A stretch of DNA of 64,000 bases. It comes from Phaffia rhodozyma (lineage: Eukaryota; Basidiomycota; Tremellomycetes; Cystofilobasidiales; Mrakiaceae). This document shows positions 31,367 through 43,847 of this stretch, in pieces (positions within the stretch are counted from its first letter, which is position 1; the number at the start of each line of letters is the position of its first letter). Location of the stretch: the NCBI GenBank assembly GCA_014706385.1, contig JACGZH010000008.1, positions 620,001 through 684,000 on the forward strand. The letters are read 5' to 3'. Below the pieces are notes generated by a model. That model did not search any database and was not told the DNA's origin. It saw nothing but the letters and a program-made list of their open reading frames with translations. A program made the position numbers and the translations under genes.

Positions 31367-34300
31367 ATGTTTCCTTCCATAGCTCTTCCCAATAGAAAAC
31401 GGGTTCTCCTCACTCCGTCACCTCCTTCCTCATTCAGATCCCCATCACCCGAGTTCAAGATTATCATACATCCTTCGCCAACTCCGTTGACCTCGCCGAT
31501 CAAGAAATCAACGGACGAAGTCGAGAGAAGACTTCAAGAAGACCCAGGTTATAGAGGATGCGGATTCTTGATGACACCAAGGACAGACGGTAGGGGGAAA
31601 GAACGTAGGTTCTATTGATGAGTCGAAAATGCTATACAAAGCTTCGCCTCAACAAGTCTGTTCTTTTACTATCAATCACAGGTCTACTGCTCACATCAAC
31701 AAATCCCTTCTTCATTGGAAGAAATCCCACATGGTTGGCGTATCCTCTCTTCTAATGTCTTTGTTTCAAAAGCATAGCTAACGACTGAATGTTATCACGG
31801 CCTGCAGTGATTATGTTGTCCCTTCCCCTGTCGTGTCGGGAAAGCATATGCGCATTTACACGTGCGGCCAAAAACCCTTTCCTTTTTTTGTGTCTGAAGC
31901 ATAGCCAACGATACCTTGAATCCTCATCAATTTTCTCTCTTGATCTTCTTCGCTGACTCGCACCCACTAGGGTCCGTAATGATAAGAATCAACCCCTTTC
32001 GTGTGTCGAGGTTAGTTGCTAACTGTGCTGCTCAGACCTCAATTTTGTTGCCCATTCGATCTAATCCGCATACACCCGTGCTCGTGTCGTCATCGGCTCT
32101 TTTCTTGGTACCTCTTGTCGTTCCAGGATCTATCCATGAACGGTATAGTGGTGAATGGTAAACGACTTAAAAGCCAAGCAATCTTTCTCTCCGAAGGAGA
32201 TATCATCGAGATACCTCAGACCACGAAAAGTGCGCATTCACTATCTTTTGTGTTGTCGATCCTCAATCGTAAAGACTTTGTCTCTGTCTCATATGACTCT
32301 CAATGCACTGCTGTCAGGATTCGTTTTTCATCTTCCGCTCAATCATTTGGATGAAGATGATCATACTCAACTAGGCCTACTCGACTCATCTGAAGCATCG
32401 ATACTTTCTTATCGAGAAGATCGGGGCCTGCACCCTCCCAACTGCAAGACAGCCTCAGTTCCAGCAACGCTCAAGATCGGGCATTACCGTGTCTTCCTAG
32501 ACCAAAGTTTGGGGTCAGGGAGTTTTGGAAAAGTCAGATTAGCAGTGGATGGCAGGACTGAAGCCCAAGTGGTAAGTATCCCAATTTCTTGATCCTGTCT
32601 TCGTTATATTTAAGGAGGAAGTGGAAGATCAGTGATTTACACTTTTTCGTGATTCATGGTGAGCGATTCGTTCTAGGCATGCAAAACTGTGCCCAAAAGT
32701 CGAGTACATATACCTTCCTCCTCTGTTGTTCCATTTGCACCGATCTTAGATCGTAGCTTTGATCACTAACGAAATATGCCATGCCTCATCCCGATATTTG
32801 TTCCCAGCTCTTAGGAGACCGGGATTTCGAACGGCTTTACAATGAACTTGAACTAGGTCTCAAATTAGACCATCCCAACGTCATCAAGGTATTTAAATAC
32901 CATCAGACAGAGAGTCATTTCCATATATTCCTTCAACTGTGCGCTCTTCATACATCTCTCAAAATATTTCTAGGCAAGATAAATGTTCTTCGCTAACTTG
33001 ACTCCGTCTAAAAGTGTGACGGGAGGGGATCTGTTTTCTTACATCATCAAACACCGTCAGCTGGAAGAAGCTGAAGCAAAGTATATCATGTATCAAATTC
33101 TTCATGGTGTCCAGGTGAGCGTTTGTCTCTCTTACATTGAGCCCGTTCCTGCCGTTGTCTGTCATGGGCATGTAAATCAACTTCAACGGGTATTCTAAAC
33201 ACAGTATCTTCATGAGAATGGGTGCGCTCATCGAGGTAAGTGAGATTGGTCATGAAGCACAACATTGCCTATATCAACCAGACTAGTTCGTTTAATGTGA
33301 ACCCATCGTCTTGACTCGTCGATTCCACCATCACCAAGATTTGAAGGTACGAAGCAACATATCTCTTCTCAGGACAACGTCGAATAACATACTAATCGCG
33401 CGGTTCCATGTCTGACACTCGACTTCATAAGCCTGAAAACATATGTAAGCATTTTATGGTTCGTTCTGTTGAGATTCAACATGAAATCTGAAGACTGTGC
33501 GATCATGTCATAAAATGTCACAACAGTACTACAACAGGGTGAAGTCTATCCGACCATCCTAATCTGCGATTTCGGACTATCGACTATGCATCCGGATGAG
33601 CGAGCTCCACAAAGCAACGCATTGGCAATTCGAGCGCCAAGTATCGTTGGAACGGCTGCTTACTTTTCGTGAGTGTCGTTGAATTTGATCATCTCGAGAA
33701 TATTTATGTTGATCTGGCTGTTGTGCAAAATCCTTCCACCAAGTCCCGAATACATCAAGGCCTCGGCTTGGGTGAATTTAGAAACCAGTCGACTGAGGGC
33801 GTTGAAGAAGGACAAAACAATTAGAGCTCGAAATGAAGTCTTGTTAGACGCCTCCAGATTGGATTGCTGGTCCCTAGGGGTCGTGCTCTTCATCATCGCT
33901 ACGTACGTTTCTAGCCTTCGTCTTTATGATTGGTTTATCCACGCTCATGTTCCGTCGTGCACGGTTGACTTCATGTTGTTCTGATAACGATGATGATAAT
34001 CATTTGCAGTGGTTATCATCCTTTTGGAAATGAAGAAGACGAAGAATCCGATTGTGAGATGCAAAGCGGTAAGTCAAGCATCGATCAGCATCGAGGTCAC
34101 TCTCGTCGAATGAGCTCGGACGCGCACGCCGGGGTTCGACCTGGCGCTCGGTCGTTCTCTTTGGGAGAAAAATGGAAACCTGCGGCCAGGATGGAGGTTG
34201 GGGAAAAAACGGCAGAACAACATATGAACTTGTTTTCGAAGAGAGTTTGTGAGCAGGAGGTGAGTTCTCCCTTTTTTTCTTTCTCTTCTTTTCTTTCCCC

Positions 34301-34719
34301 AAAATGGCCTGATCAACCCAACCGAGAATCAACAACCCAATTATTCATCGCTTGCCTCCAGGTTCAATTTAGTCCAGATACCTGGTCATCATACCATCCC
34401 TCAGGTAAATAAATACATATTGCGTCTCCTTTGGTTTCTCGCCCTCAACATAACTGGTTTCTCTGGTTCACTATGTCTGACTCGGACCTGGATGGGATTT
34501 TTTTCTTCAATTGCATCAGTTCAAGATCTCATCCTTGGCCTATTACGTCGGGAACCTGCGATTCGGATGTCCGTCCGGCAAGCGCTCAGACATACTTGGT
34601 TTGAGAAAGATCGTCATTCGCTTGAGGAAAGCTACCAAACTCGGGTCGTTCAAGGTCGGTTGGGTAGATCCAGCCGTAGCAAGAGACAGCGGATGACTAC
34701 CGATGCAATGGATTTCTGA
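31367..34719 (+). CDS. FHA-domain checkpoint-type protein kinase (Chk2/Rad53/Cds1-like)
   Basis: Kinases with an N-terminal FHA domain and a CAMK-type catalytic domain relay DNA-damage signals. Seventeen exons sum to 1872 nt, 623 aa. The FHA domain spans about residues 75-160 (FFIGRNPTCDYVVPSPVVSG, KHMRIYT, DLSMNGIVVNGKRL). The kinase domain begins at LDQSLGSGSFGKVRLA; the ATP lysine is in ACKTV, the catalytic loop is AHRDLKPENIL, and the metal site is ICDFGLSTM, followed by GTAAYFSPEYIKA. The Asp-Leu-Lys of the catalytic loop is encoded by an 8-nt exon (33339-33346). Unusual inserts: ~30 basic residues after SPEYIKASAW, and ~70 residues after GYHPFGNEEDEESDCEM. The C terminus is basic (RSSRSKRQRM), likely nuclear. 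There is one FHA domain, as in Chk2 and Cds1, not two as in yeast Rad53. No clear SQ/TQ cluster is seen. Confidence 0.88.
33339..33346 (+). other. 8-nt micro-exon of the FHA kinase
   Basis: The exon atttgaag lies between acceptor CAAG and donor GTACGA. With the G that ends the previous exon (33235) it encodes Asp-Leu-Lys of the kinase catalytic loop. Skipping it would delete the catalytic aspartate and shift the frame. Confidence 0.85.
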
Positions 34720-35204
34720 ACGTCTCGTTTGGTGGAGACCAATTTATGTATGGATATTCTCACAACATCCCAAGGCGAGCTGAAAACTTCCATCGGCGGA
34801 ATGTGAAAGGAAGATTCATAACGATAAACCATGACATGAACACATATTGATAGAGGCGAGACAAAAACGAAAAGAGAAGGCACTGTAGATGTTTGCGCAA
34901 CCCTTGATAGAAACGAAACCAGAGTGAGTTACAACTTGAAAGTATTCGAAAGAGTGTTATGAAATGAGCAGAGGGCGGAAGGCAGAAGGCAAAAGAACGG
35001 GCAAGATGTACATCAAATGCAAGGAAGGGATGGGAACTGTATGTCAAAAAGAGTAGTATTGAGAGAGAAAAAGAGAAATGAAGGAATTGGAGTCTATGCA
35101 AACTAGTCTATGAATGAAGGGCGACTAGTGATTTGATATGCTGTTGATAAATAAGTAACGAAAACCTTACTCTGCGTCTTTTGAACTGGGAGAAGTATGT
35201 TTCG
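34720..35204. other. Convergent intergenic region, FHA kinase / XPT1-like
   Basis: About 485 bases between convergent stop codons, purine-rich on the plus strand. Only 3' UTR sequence is expected. No supported gene. Confidence 0.5.
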
Positions 35205-38200
35205 TTAGATCTGATGGGGGGATCTGATAGAGACTGAATGATGACTGCCTCCACTTTCATCCGTCCAGCCTGATCGTTCCCACCATGCTTTCAAATGCCA
35301 TCTGTTTTCCAAGAACGATCGGATCAGTCGGATAGAAACATCTAACACATCCGGCGGGCCCTCTGTAGTTGGAGAATTTTCATTCCAGGCATAAAGATCA
35401 GAAGGAGTTTATATGGTAGCGCACAAATTAGAGTCGAAACCCAAACTTACCAAGATCATCGTTGAGGACAAAAGAGCTAATGCCCTTGTTGTGGGTCAAT
35501 CGATCGTTCGTTGCCTTCAGGTCATCAGGGTTATGGATCATTGAGAATTCAAATTCATTCTCGCCTGAAGATTAGATGACCATAGATGGGCGATTGGGGT
35601 GAGCAGAGCTTGATGAGTTTTCAATACTAAGAAACCCAAGACCTTTGGAAGAAGAATGCTTACCGGTACTATACTGATACCTCGCTATCAACCGTAACGC
35701 CCACTTTCTCAAGTTGACGGGCTCATCCTCAACTGTACCAGTAATCACAGCTTCTCTTGAAAAGTCTGTTGGCCTCCATTCTTTCGTTAATGGCATGTGA
35801 GGCTGTATTTCCTTTTTGAGAATTTGAGTAGGGATAAATGTCGCGTTTCGATCTGGAAGGATGGATGCAATTCCTTTCGGCCCGGAATCACGAACAAGAG
35901 CAGAGAGAACTACATGTTGAACAAGATGGTCAGTCCGACGTCTTTTTTTGGCATTATAAGGAGACAATAATTGAAAGGGAAAACGAACTGCATTCTCCAC
36001 ATTCAGGATATAGGAATGTCAATCTCTTGAAGGCGTTCTCCGCTGTCGTGTTCATTTTCATCGTCCAAAATGGTCCAAAGCACTTTCCTAGGTCAACCGT
36101 GCACCTCGCCGAGCTACCTCTGTGTTTTCCTTTGGGTAACGATCCGTCTAGGCTCGCTGTGAGAATCGATGATGGTTCAACATGATGGATCAAACATGAG
36201 TCCGTCTTCTCATGTCGTTTGAGGGGGGGAAACGAAGAGAGAAAGAGAAGAATAAGAGGAACGTACACCACTGGAGAGATGTTGCCATGGGCAACTCCGA
36301 ATCCATTCCAAGGATGGATTCCTTTAATTTGTTCCAACCAAACCAAGGTCTAACTGCCTTTGTCACACCTGGTACCATAATAGACTGCTTCGAATTTGGA
36401 GCCAGGGCGAATAACCTCTTGATCTCGTTTCGCGCGGTTGGACCCCAGATACCATCCTCGCCACCCCTATGTACATCGGGTCAAGATCGTTGTAGATAGA
36501 CCGCCGCATTTAGTGATTATTTCTTGGGTGGAAAGTCAAAACGAGAAAAGCACAATATTGAGAAAAGACGAGACAGACATTTTAAGGACAGCCCAAGTGT
36601 AGAGCATGCTTTCTCTAGATCGCTCGACAAGCAACAACGTCGACAGATAGATAGCATGGATATCCCCGATTCTTGATTCGGGTGTGGCCCCTATATGTTC
36701 CGCGACAAGGCCAACAAGATAAGTAAAATGATTGTGTATGCAAGAATAAATCCTTCACAACAGACAATGATGACGCACCAGAATCGACTTCTCTGAATCT
36801 TCGTTTGCTGGACAACGCGAAATCTTCTGGCCAAGTGTTAGCGACCTCATCCATCATCGGCACTGATATTGGCTTGGGTATGTGTTCCAACCCTGGTCGC
36901 TTTCGATCGCCGAATCGTTTCTCTGAGAAGGCAATGAAGAAGGATTTCAGAACATTTATTCGCGGTATTCTGAGATAGAACGGAAACTCACTTAGTAGCC
37001 AATTACTTCTCAGTAACGCAGACCACTCGTGCGGACACGCCGTTGGTGGGAACTCTGCGGATTGGATCCACGATGGAACAGCTAATCGGAGGACGGGACC
37101 GGTAATCGGAGTCACCCAGTCTTGCCTACCATGCTGTGTTACGCAAATGGGGCATATGGTATGAAGAGATCAATAAGTCTGATGTCTAATATCTTCGCGA
37201 TTGATATAACATGGATAGTAAGTTGCGATAAACGAAATGAAGGCTCACGTTTCGGGTCAAGAAGACTGGTGGTATTGTTCGTGAGGTGAGGCGCAAAGTA
37301 TTACTGTCAGGAATACGAGCATCTTTACACATTCATTCGGTGCGGAAGCTCAAGAACTCACAGTCATCTGGAGAAGGACGAACATGTCGAAGGAAAAAGG
37401 ACACGTTAGACATCATATATCTAAAAAGGGCGAGTTTGATGGTAAGATAACATATCAGAACGTACCGTTGAAGTAGATAAAGTACGGCGCTATGCCAGGA
37501 ATATTCAGTAGTTGGCCTTCGATTGAAAACCTACTTTGCGGAAAATCCAAAGAAATGTTAGCAACTTTGATCATTATAGGCAGCAGAATTGAAAGATAGA
37601 CGAATGACGGACGAATTAAAACTGGGAAGTGTTCGACTTCGGTACAGCTGAGCTTCCTCCAGGGTCCCTGTCGAGGTTCTGTCAACAAATATGTTGGCGT
37701 GATGGTGAATATGAACAGAGATTCCGTCCTCCTATCGAAACGATTAAAGAGCGACCTGGTAAGTGAAGAACATACACAACACCATGGAGCAAAGAGATCG
37801 GGTGAGCAAAGAGCAAGAAAACCTACCTCGATTCCGACCAGACTTGTCCTCAGCCAGCCAGGGATTTGTCCGATCCTCCACTCTCTATCCGGACTGACCG
37901 GACCGACTGTCTGATCTGGCTGCTCTCCCAACCTTTGCAAAAGCTCCTGTCCGTCCTCTTTATCGAGCGCCCAGTCTCCAAGAACGAGATGGAGTCGTCT
38001 AACTTTATTTTCTGGAGCCATATTGTCTGCTATGCTGCGCAGACTGTGCCTCAGTTCGTCTTTATTCCGGAAATGCTTTGTCGGGGGCGCGCCAGAGTCG
38101 TAGCGAAGCTTAGTGATGTTGGGTTGGGAGAAGTGGATGTATTGGGATAACCAGGAAGGATCTGACCCGTTCACCCATGTCCAGACGACCTAGAGTATGT

Positions 38201-38897
38201 GCAAAAAGGAAATGAAGAACGGGAAGAGAATGAATAAATTTGGAAGTTATTGCTAGGTTGCATGAGGAACAAGGAAACGTACATCTATCTCGACGGGAGC
38301 GGCCGCGATAGCTTCCTTTGAACAGATCTGACCGTTGCCTACCCAACTCTCTAGACAGTCATCATCGAGGATAGGGACCTCGATGATGGACTTCCAATCT
38401 TTGGCCCTTGCTCGTCTTGACGGCTTATTTGGCTTAAAGATATGATAGTTCTCTTTCAAATTTCTCGAGGACATCCCCGCTAACGTCGGCTTGGTGAAAA
38501 AGTCTGGTAGAATGTAAGGCTGCGAGTGGGTATCTTCCGATCCTTCTGAAACGCTCTTCTCCGGAGATTCCTCCTCGATATCCTCGCTGTAGGAACCGTC
38601 TTCATCCGCCTCATCGGTCTGAAGTGCACCCGGTAAAGTGGGGATAGTGCTCTGGCCGGAAGGCCGGAGTGAAGTGAAGGGAGAACTCATGACGTCCAAT
38701 GCAGACAATGCATCGGTGAGAGAGAGCAAGATAAACAAGACGGTGGAGGAGAGCGCAAAGGCCAAGATGACGAGTCTTGTTGTCTTTGAACGAAAAGCTA
38801 AGAACGACCATTTGGTCTGACCATGCTCGTTTGAATTCGAACTGAGCGAACCAAAGACGGACGACGCGTCAGACGCTAGACGGATCGAGCGTTGCAT
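35205..38897 (-). CDS. XPT1: Stealth-family phosphotransferase, xylosylphosphotransferase-like
   Basis: Stealth proteins transfer sugar-1-phosphates to glycans; Cryptococcus Xpt1 adds xylose-phosphate to protein O-glycans in the Golgi. Fourteen exons sum to 2469 nt, 822 aa. It is type II: a short cytosolic N terminus, then the anchor VILAFALSSTVLFILLSL near residues 36-56. Conserved regions appear in order: CR1 VVWTWVNGSDPSWLSQY, CR2 with NKDELRHSLRSI and later TLPSFNSFSIEGQLLNIPGI, CR3 APYFIYFNDDFFLTRN, and CR4 with RPGLEHIPKPISVPMMDEV and EDFALSSKRRFRE. Two Cys-containing blocks (RCTVDLGKCFG, YPECGECILSALV) follow. The Asn-Asp-Asp motif is assembled from three exons through a 6-nt exon (37362-37367) and a 17-nt exon (37249-37265). 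Without them the gene looks frameshifted. The sugar donor is inferred from homology. Confidence 0.85.
37362..37367 (-). other. 6-nt micro-exon of the XPT1-like gene
   Basis: On the minus strand the exon is atgact, preceded by acceptor TTCTCCAG and followed by donor GTGAGT. It completes Asp-Asp of the NDDFF motif: the first Asp codon borrows its G from the exon ending at 37466, and the final T begins the Phe codon finished by the exon at 37249-37265. Flanking introns are 98 and 96 nt. Confidence 0.85.
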
Positions 38898-40097
38898 GAA
38901 AAGGATGAAATGCAAGTCGGCTTTGTGTGCGTTGTCAGCGAGAAAAAAATAGAATGAGGAAGAAGAGTCAAGTGGGATGAATGATGAGAAAGAAGGAAGC
39001 GAGAAATTGAATGGAAAAAAGGTTTCGTCTGCTGGGCTTGTCTGATGTGCTTCGGTATTTGAAGTGGTCGTGTGCCGAGGGTATGATGACGATCTGCCAG
39101 TAGAATTATGCTAAAAACTCCGGCGGGGGACTCAAGAAAAACCTCTGAAACACGGTAACTTGATGTTACCGCAGCTTTATCTCTTTTGTAGGATGTATGT
39201 CTGTATATCTCTGTCGATTGTGATCTTTAGGAGTGGCATTATCTGATGGACTAATCCTTGTCTCTTGTGGTTTCTCTTTCTCCCGAGCAGGTCAGTGTAC
39301 AATCAGAAAAAGAGGCTGGGCGAGAAGCGATAAGAGTGCATGTTCAAAGATTCTTCCTTGTGTTGATGTTGAAGGATAAAGATGTCTTCTTGACTCTCTC
39401 CGGCTGTACTTCCCAGATAGGTTGGTTTTCTATTTTCTATTTCTTGATCATCTTGCGTTCTTCTCCAAGTCAATCCATCCTGCTCCAAAGGCGTGTATAT
39501 ATCATGCTGAGGGTCATCGCTGCCAACGGAAAACCACTGCCGAGTCGAAACTCTAAGAGGCGAAACACGATCAAGGAGAAACTTCAGAGATTGGAAAACT
39601 CTCCGACACAAACCTGCTGCGCTTTCAACAGCGGCACGGCATTTTCTTCTCACTCAATCCGGCTCCGATCAGTGTCTATTCTCAAATCTCTGACGTCTAT
39701 TCTCGAACAGTAGACAAGAGGTAAACAAACGATTGCGGAAATCAGCGTTATTTACTTCTTAAGCCTCCCTTATTTCTTTCTCGGTTGAACACAGAACAGA
39801 TGTACTTATTTTACATCCAGGAATCTGAGATGAGGTGAGACCAGGCGAGTTCAGTCAAACATGTAAACAGAAAGCAGACAACTAGATATACACTCTGCAG
39901 AAGGAGTCTTCGATACACTTGTTTACAACGTTTTGTTGACAGTATGTATATACCGAGATTAAATGAGACAAAAAGACAAAGGCGTGTATTTGTTAATACG
40001 CTAACGAGACACAAAACCGTTTTTTTTTCTTCTTTTTTTTTTGCTATATCACACAACCTATTTACAACATCATCTCGCTCATCTCTGACGATCTGTT
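38898..40097. other. Intergenic region, XPT1-like promoter and trehalase 3' UTR
   Basis: A 1.2-kb gap, the largest but one in this half of the window. It contains overlapping open frames on both strands (plus 39258-39713 beginning at a TTG, minus 39303-39653) with no motif, low support and mutual overlap. I call no gene. The region near 38898 should be the XPT1-like promoter. Confidence 0.45.
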
Positions 40098-43000
40098 TTA
40101 GAGAATTCGGTTACCGGCAAACAGATTAACAGTGTCGTTCGAAGAGCTGACTGCTATCGCAGGGCAGGTTGGGCTAACTAGACTTGAGCCGTAGTTTGCC
40201 CCAGCCCAGATGACCACGCCGTTTGTCCATCCGAAGCCAGCTGCGAGGGAGGAGAAAGAAGCAGGAAGCGAATTAATTCATTGGTCAAGTGCCTGCCGGC
40301 CAGTCCAGACTAGCAATCTAACGATGCAACCACTCACTGACGACCGTGTACTCTCCTCCTCCTCCGGCTAAATAAGCAAATAGACACGTCAGTATCATCA
40401 ACACACCCAAAAAGGTTGTACCGATAAAAAGAAACTTACCGGCATCAATATCGGTCGCGTTGAACTAAAGGGAAACACCGGAAATATGGATCAGTCATGA
40501 TCACTTGAGAGAACTTCAGATGAGCGAGAAAAAGGTTAAGCCAACAAACCTTCTCAAACATGTTTCCAGTATTACTAGGAGAGGAATTCGTAACATTAAG
40601 CTGATCGGCTGGAAGCTGAGACAAAATTCCTGGAAGTGATCCACCCGTCGAGTACCTGAATCAATCCTCAGATGAATCGTCAGTTGTCGACAAGAGCATA
40701 AGTCTTGGCTGGACGAGAAGACCTTAGACTTACCAAGAACAGAATGCCGCATCGATATATCTTTGGACCACAGCGGTGAGCAACACTTGAGACCACGGCT
40801 CGCTGGATGAAATATTACCTCCATTCGTGATCACGTCTGAGTTGTAGACTGTCCTGTTTCCTCCACCATAACCTCCTTGAGCAGGCAAATCGGCTTCCTC
40901 GAGACCAAGCTGGCCGGAGGGGATGGTTGACCATGCGGTCTCGTTGGCAGGCGCAAAGGTTGAATATGAAGTTGTCGTCACGTTCGATGGCAGGTTCCTA
41001 AGCGCTTTGAGGATGATATATTGGTGAGGAGGCCACGCGTTCGGGAAATCCTGTACGTTTAGAAAGAAGGGAAACCAATCAATATCTTACTTTATTCCTC
41101 ACTGTAGATAACGTATTTGAGCCCGTACCCAATTCAGGGTACTATACACCAACGAGGCGGGAACACTTCCGTTGTACTTGTGGAGTATATAGCTCAGACC
41201 AGCAAACGCCCCAAACAACTTGCTTTCGTCCTCCTCCAACTCGGGAGGGATGATGTTCAGCCAATAAGGATAGAACGTAGCGACCGAGAAGAAGGTGGAC
41301 CGGTTAGACGAGGTGGTGTTCTGTCGACGAGTTCAGAATTGACCCCTTTATCGGTCAGAACAAGACATGCCGATAAATTGAAACAGAACAAGAAAAAGAA
41401 ACTGACAAAATCGTAGAACGCCAACTTTTCAGGATCCCAATTTAGGTCCAACACGGCGGCCTTCAACTTGTCACCTTGTTCCCTATACAGATCGGCCCGA
41501 GCAGATACGTTCCCGGCGGTTGAATTCAAAGTGCCGTACTGGTCGTTTAGGTCGGCCAGCTGAGAAAGTTATACTAAATTAACTAAACCGTTCATACTCC
41601 TTCATCAAGATTGGAGCTGAGGCAGGGTACTTGCCAGATAATAGTTTGCAGCGAGCAAAGCGTTGAGCTCCACAGGTACGATCTGTCGGATACTAGAAAA
41701 CAAATGAGAATACGGGCATCCAGTCAGTCAGTCAAGCATTCTTTCTCGGCCTCGAGAACAGGGGAGAATAATGACGTACTTAAGCGATCGAAGGCCCTCC
41801 AATGGATCAGAGATATTCTTTAATCCATCTTTCATAAATCGAACGGTGCTGTGCATCCGGCGAAACAGTCGGCGTTAGACCCCCAAATAGATAACTTAAA
41901 GGTGGTGAAACAAGTAGAGGGTCGAATCGAGAAGGAAGACATACTAGTCCCATCCAGACTCGGCTCCACTAGCTAGTTCTGAGTATAATTCGAGCGCTGC
42001 GCTTGCATTGAAAGCAGGATTGGCTAGGTTGACCGTCTCCCAATCTTCGACGAAGCCCTAGAAATATTGGTATTGATCCGAAGACCAGCAAGCTTAATTT
42101 AGGTGAGGGCCCGGCGTGTATAGATGAGACTGATCAGTTGTGAGACACGAACCTCGGGTCTAGGGGCAGTATTGATGAAGACGTCGTATCGGGCGACCTC
42201 GTAAGTTGTGTTTGTGAACGGTGAAGTAACAGATCCAGTTCGGTTCTTGTACCACCATTGAAGCTCAGCCTGGCAGGTTTTTCCTCTCTCACGAGCAGGT
42301 TAAGTCCCTATTTTCTTCTTAATGGACATTTAAAAAGAAAGGGTACTGACATCAGCTAGAGGAAGAGCCTGGGCCAAAATGGAGGTGTCATTGGTAAAGT
42401 CGACGTAAAGGGACAGCATCTGAAGAGGGAAACAAGACGCTGTTAAACAAGAAGATATATCTGGTACATATTCACGAACACAAATAGATATGTATACGTA
42501 CCTGGATGAAGAGAGGTGGCTGAGACCGATTCAAGCTGTGAGGAAAGGCATACATGCATTAGTGGACGGCCCATACCCTATATGCGAATGCGTTGAACAT
42601 ACTAGTATGTTCTTCCTCCGTTGGGGATGAATCCATACAAGCTCAATTCATCCATGAAGTTGAGCAGGATGTTCTTGGCGTATGAAGCCAATCCAGAATT
42701 GAGAAGACCTTCGATAATCCTAGGATTGTGACAGGGTCAGCAAGAACCAAGACCGTCAGATAATTTGCTGTAAGACATTCTATGTTACTCCGATGTCTCT
42801 TACCAGTAAGAATCCCAATAGTAAACTAGCAGTAGACTAGGTCAGTGTCGTGTCGAAACGAGTATACGATTTGAGAAAGAAGCTTACCTTCTCGGTAACG
42901 TCCTCCTGGAACGACGACCGTGTGGTTAAGAGGAATCAAAGTGGATGCACAATCCGTTGCGACCCCACAAAGTGCGCTTGAGTTGGTTTCTCTACCAGAA

Positions 43001-43847
43001 GACAAGAGGCCGTCAGAGATTGTCAGTACGAACGCATTTCGACAACACTAAACAGAGGATCTGTGGATGTAACAAACCGTATAAGGCCGGACCAATAGCT
43101 GATCACTTCGGCAATCCAACCTTTAAGAACTGGGTCAGTGACATTTTGTAAGAAAGGAGTAGCAGATGCGTTGAAAGAAGCATCAATTGTCGCTGCAACA
43201 AGCTCCTCCCCTTCTGGTGTCTAGGTTTTTGAAAGACAGATCTTGAGTCCGCTTGTCATCTAAAATCTACAAAGAGAGTATAACAGTCGGTATCCTTACA
43301 AAGTACTGATCGAGCCAGTTTTCGAGATCTCCAACTGCGATGGACCCATTGGCAGACTTGAGCGCCTGGAAAGCTTGCACGGTGGTGCTGACATTGTACC
43401 GAGTGGGCTTATCCGGGAAGGTTTTTGAATCCGGATACAGCTGCGCAAGTTCTACGGTTGTGAGGATCTAGTCATCACGATGCGCAGAGGCGATGTGCAG
43501 AAATAATGTGTTTCAGAGGGTTGCGTCCTTGCTCATAGTACCTGATAGACATGACGGAACATAGATTGTGACGAAACAGGCAGGAAAATTCAGCTGACCT
43601 CGCCTGCACAAAAGATGGGGCTGGTGCACCAGCTTTGAGCTTCCAAAGCAGGATATGGTTCTAACAAAGCTGTTGGTGCCAGAGTCGTCGAAGGCTCTGC
43701 GGGAGCCACCGAGGACGTTGTCGCTGAAGCAGCTGCACCAGAGTTAGAAGCAGAGGCCGACTGGGCCTGAACGGAAGGAGCGGCGGTCCAAAGGGTGAGA
43801 CCTATCAAGGTACTCTTCCAGAGAAGAGAAGGTTGAGTGTTCAACAT
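40098..43847 (-). CDS. Secreted trehalase, GH37
   Basis: Hydrolyses extracellular or periplasmic trehalose to glucose. The start (43847) is followed by a signal peptide (WKSTLIGLTLWTAAPSVQAQ) and a Ser/Ala-rich linker. Both GH37 signatures are present: PGGRYREKFYYWDSYW (split over short exons around 42820-42935) and NWDFPNAWPPHQYI (about 41025-41135). The general-acid Asp region reads SGAESGWDYTVRF and the C-terminal GGGGEYTVVTGFGWTNGVV holds the expected Glu. Many N-glycosylation sequons (NVST, NGSI, NASA, NVT) fit secretion. This is the GH37 class without the N-terminal regulatory and calcium-binding region of neutral trehalases. I did not resolve every one of the many short exons; the protein is roughly 700-750 aa. 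A similarly extended set of small exons makes exact borders provisional. Confidence 0.92.

Noticed and set aside
37368..37465. Apparent frameshift or pseudogene in the XPT1-like gene
   Set aside because: The break disappears once the 6-nt and 17-nt exons are used; total length is then a multiple of three and the motif is intact.
39258..39713. 151-codon plus-strand open frame in the intergenic gap
   Set aside because: It begins with TTG, overlaps an antisense frame of similar length and has no recognisable domain.
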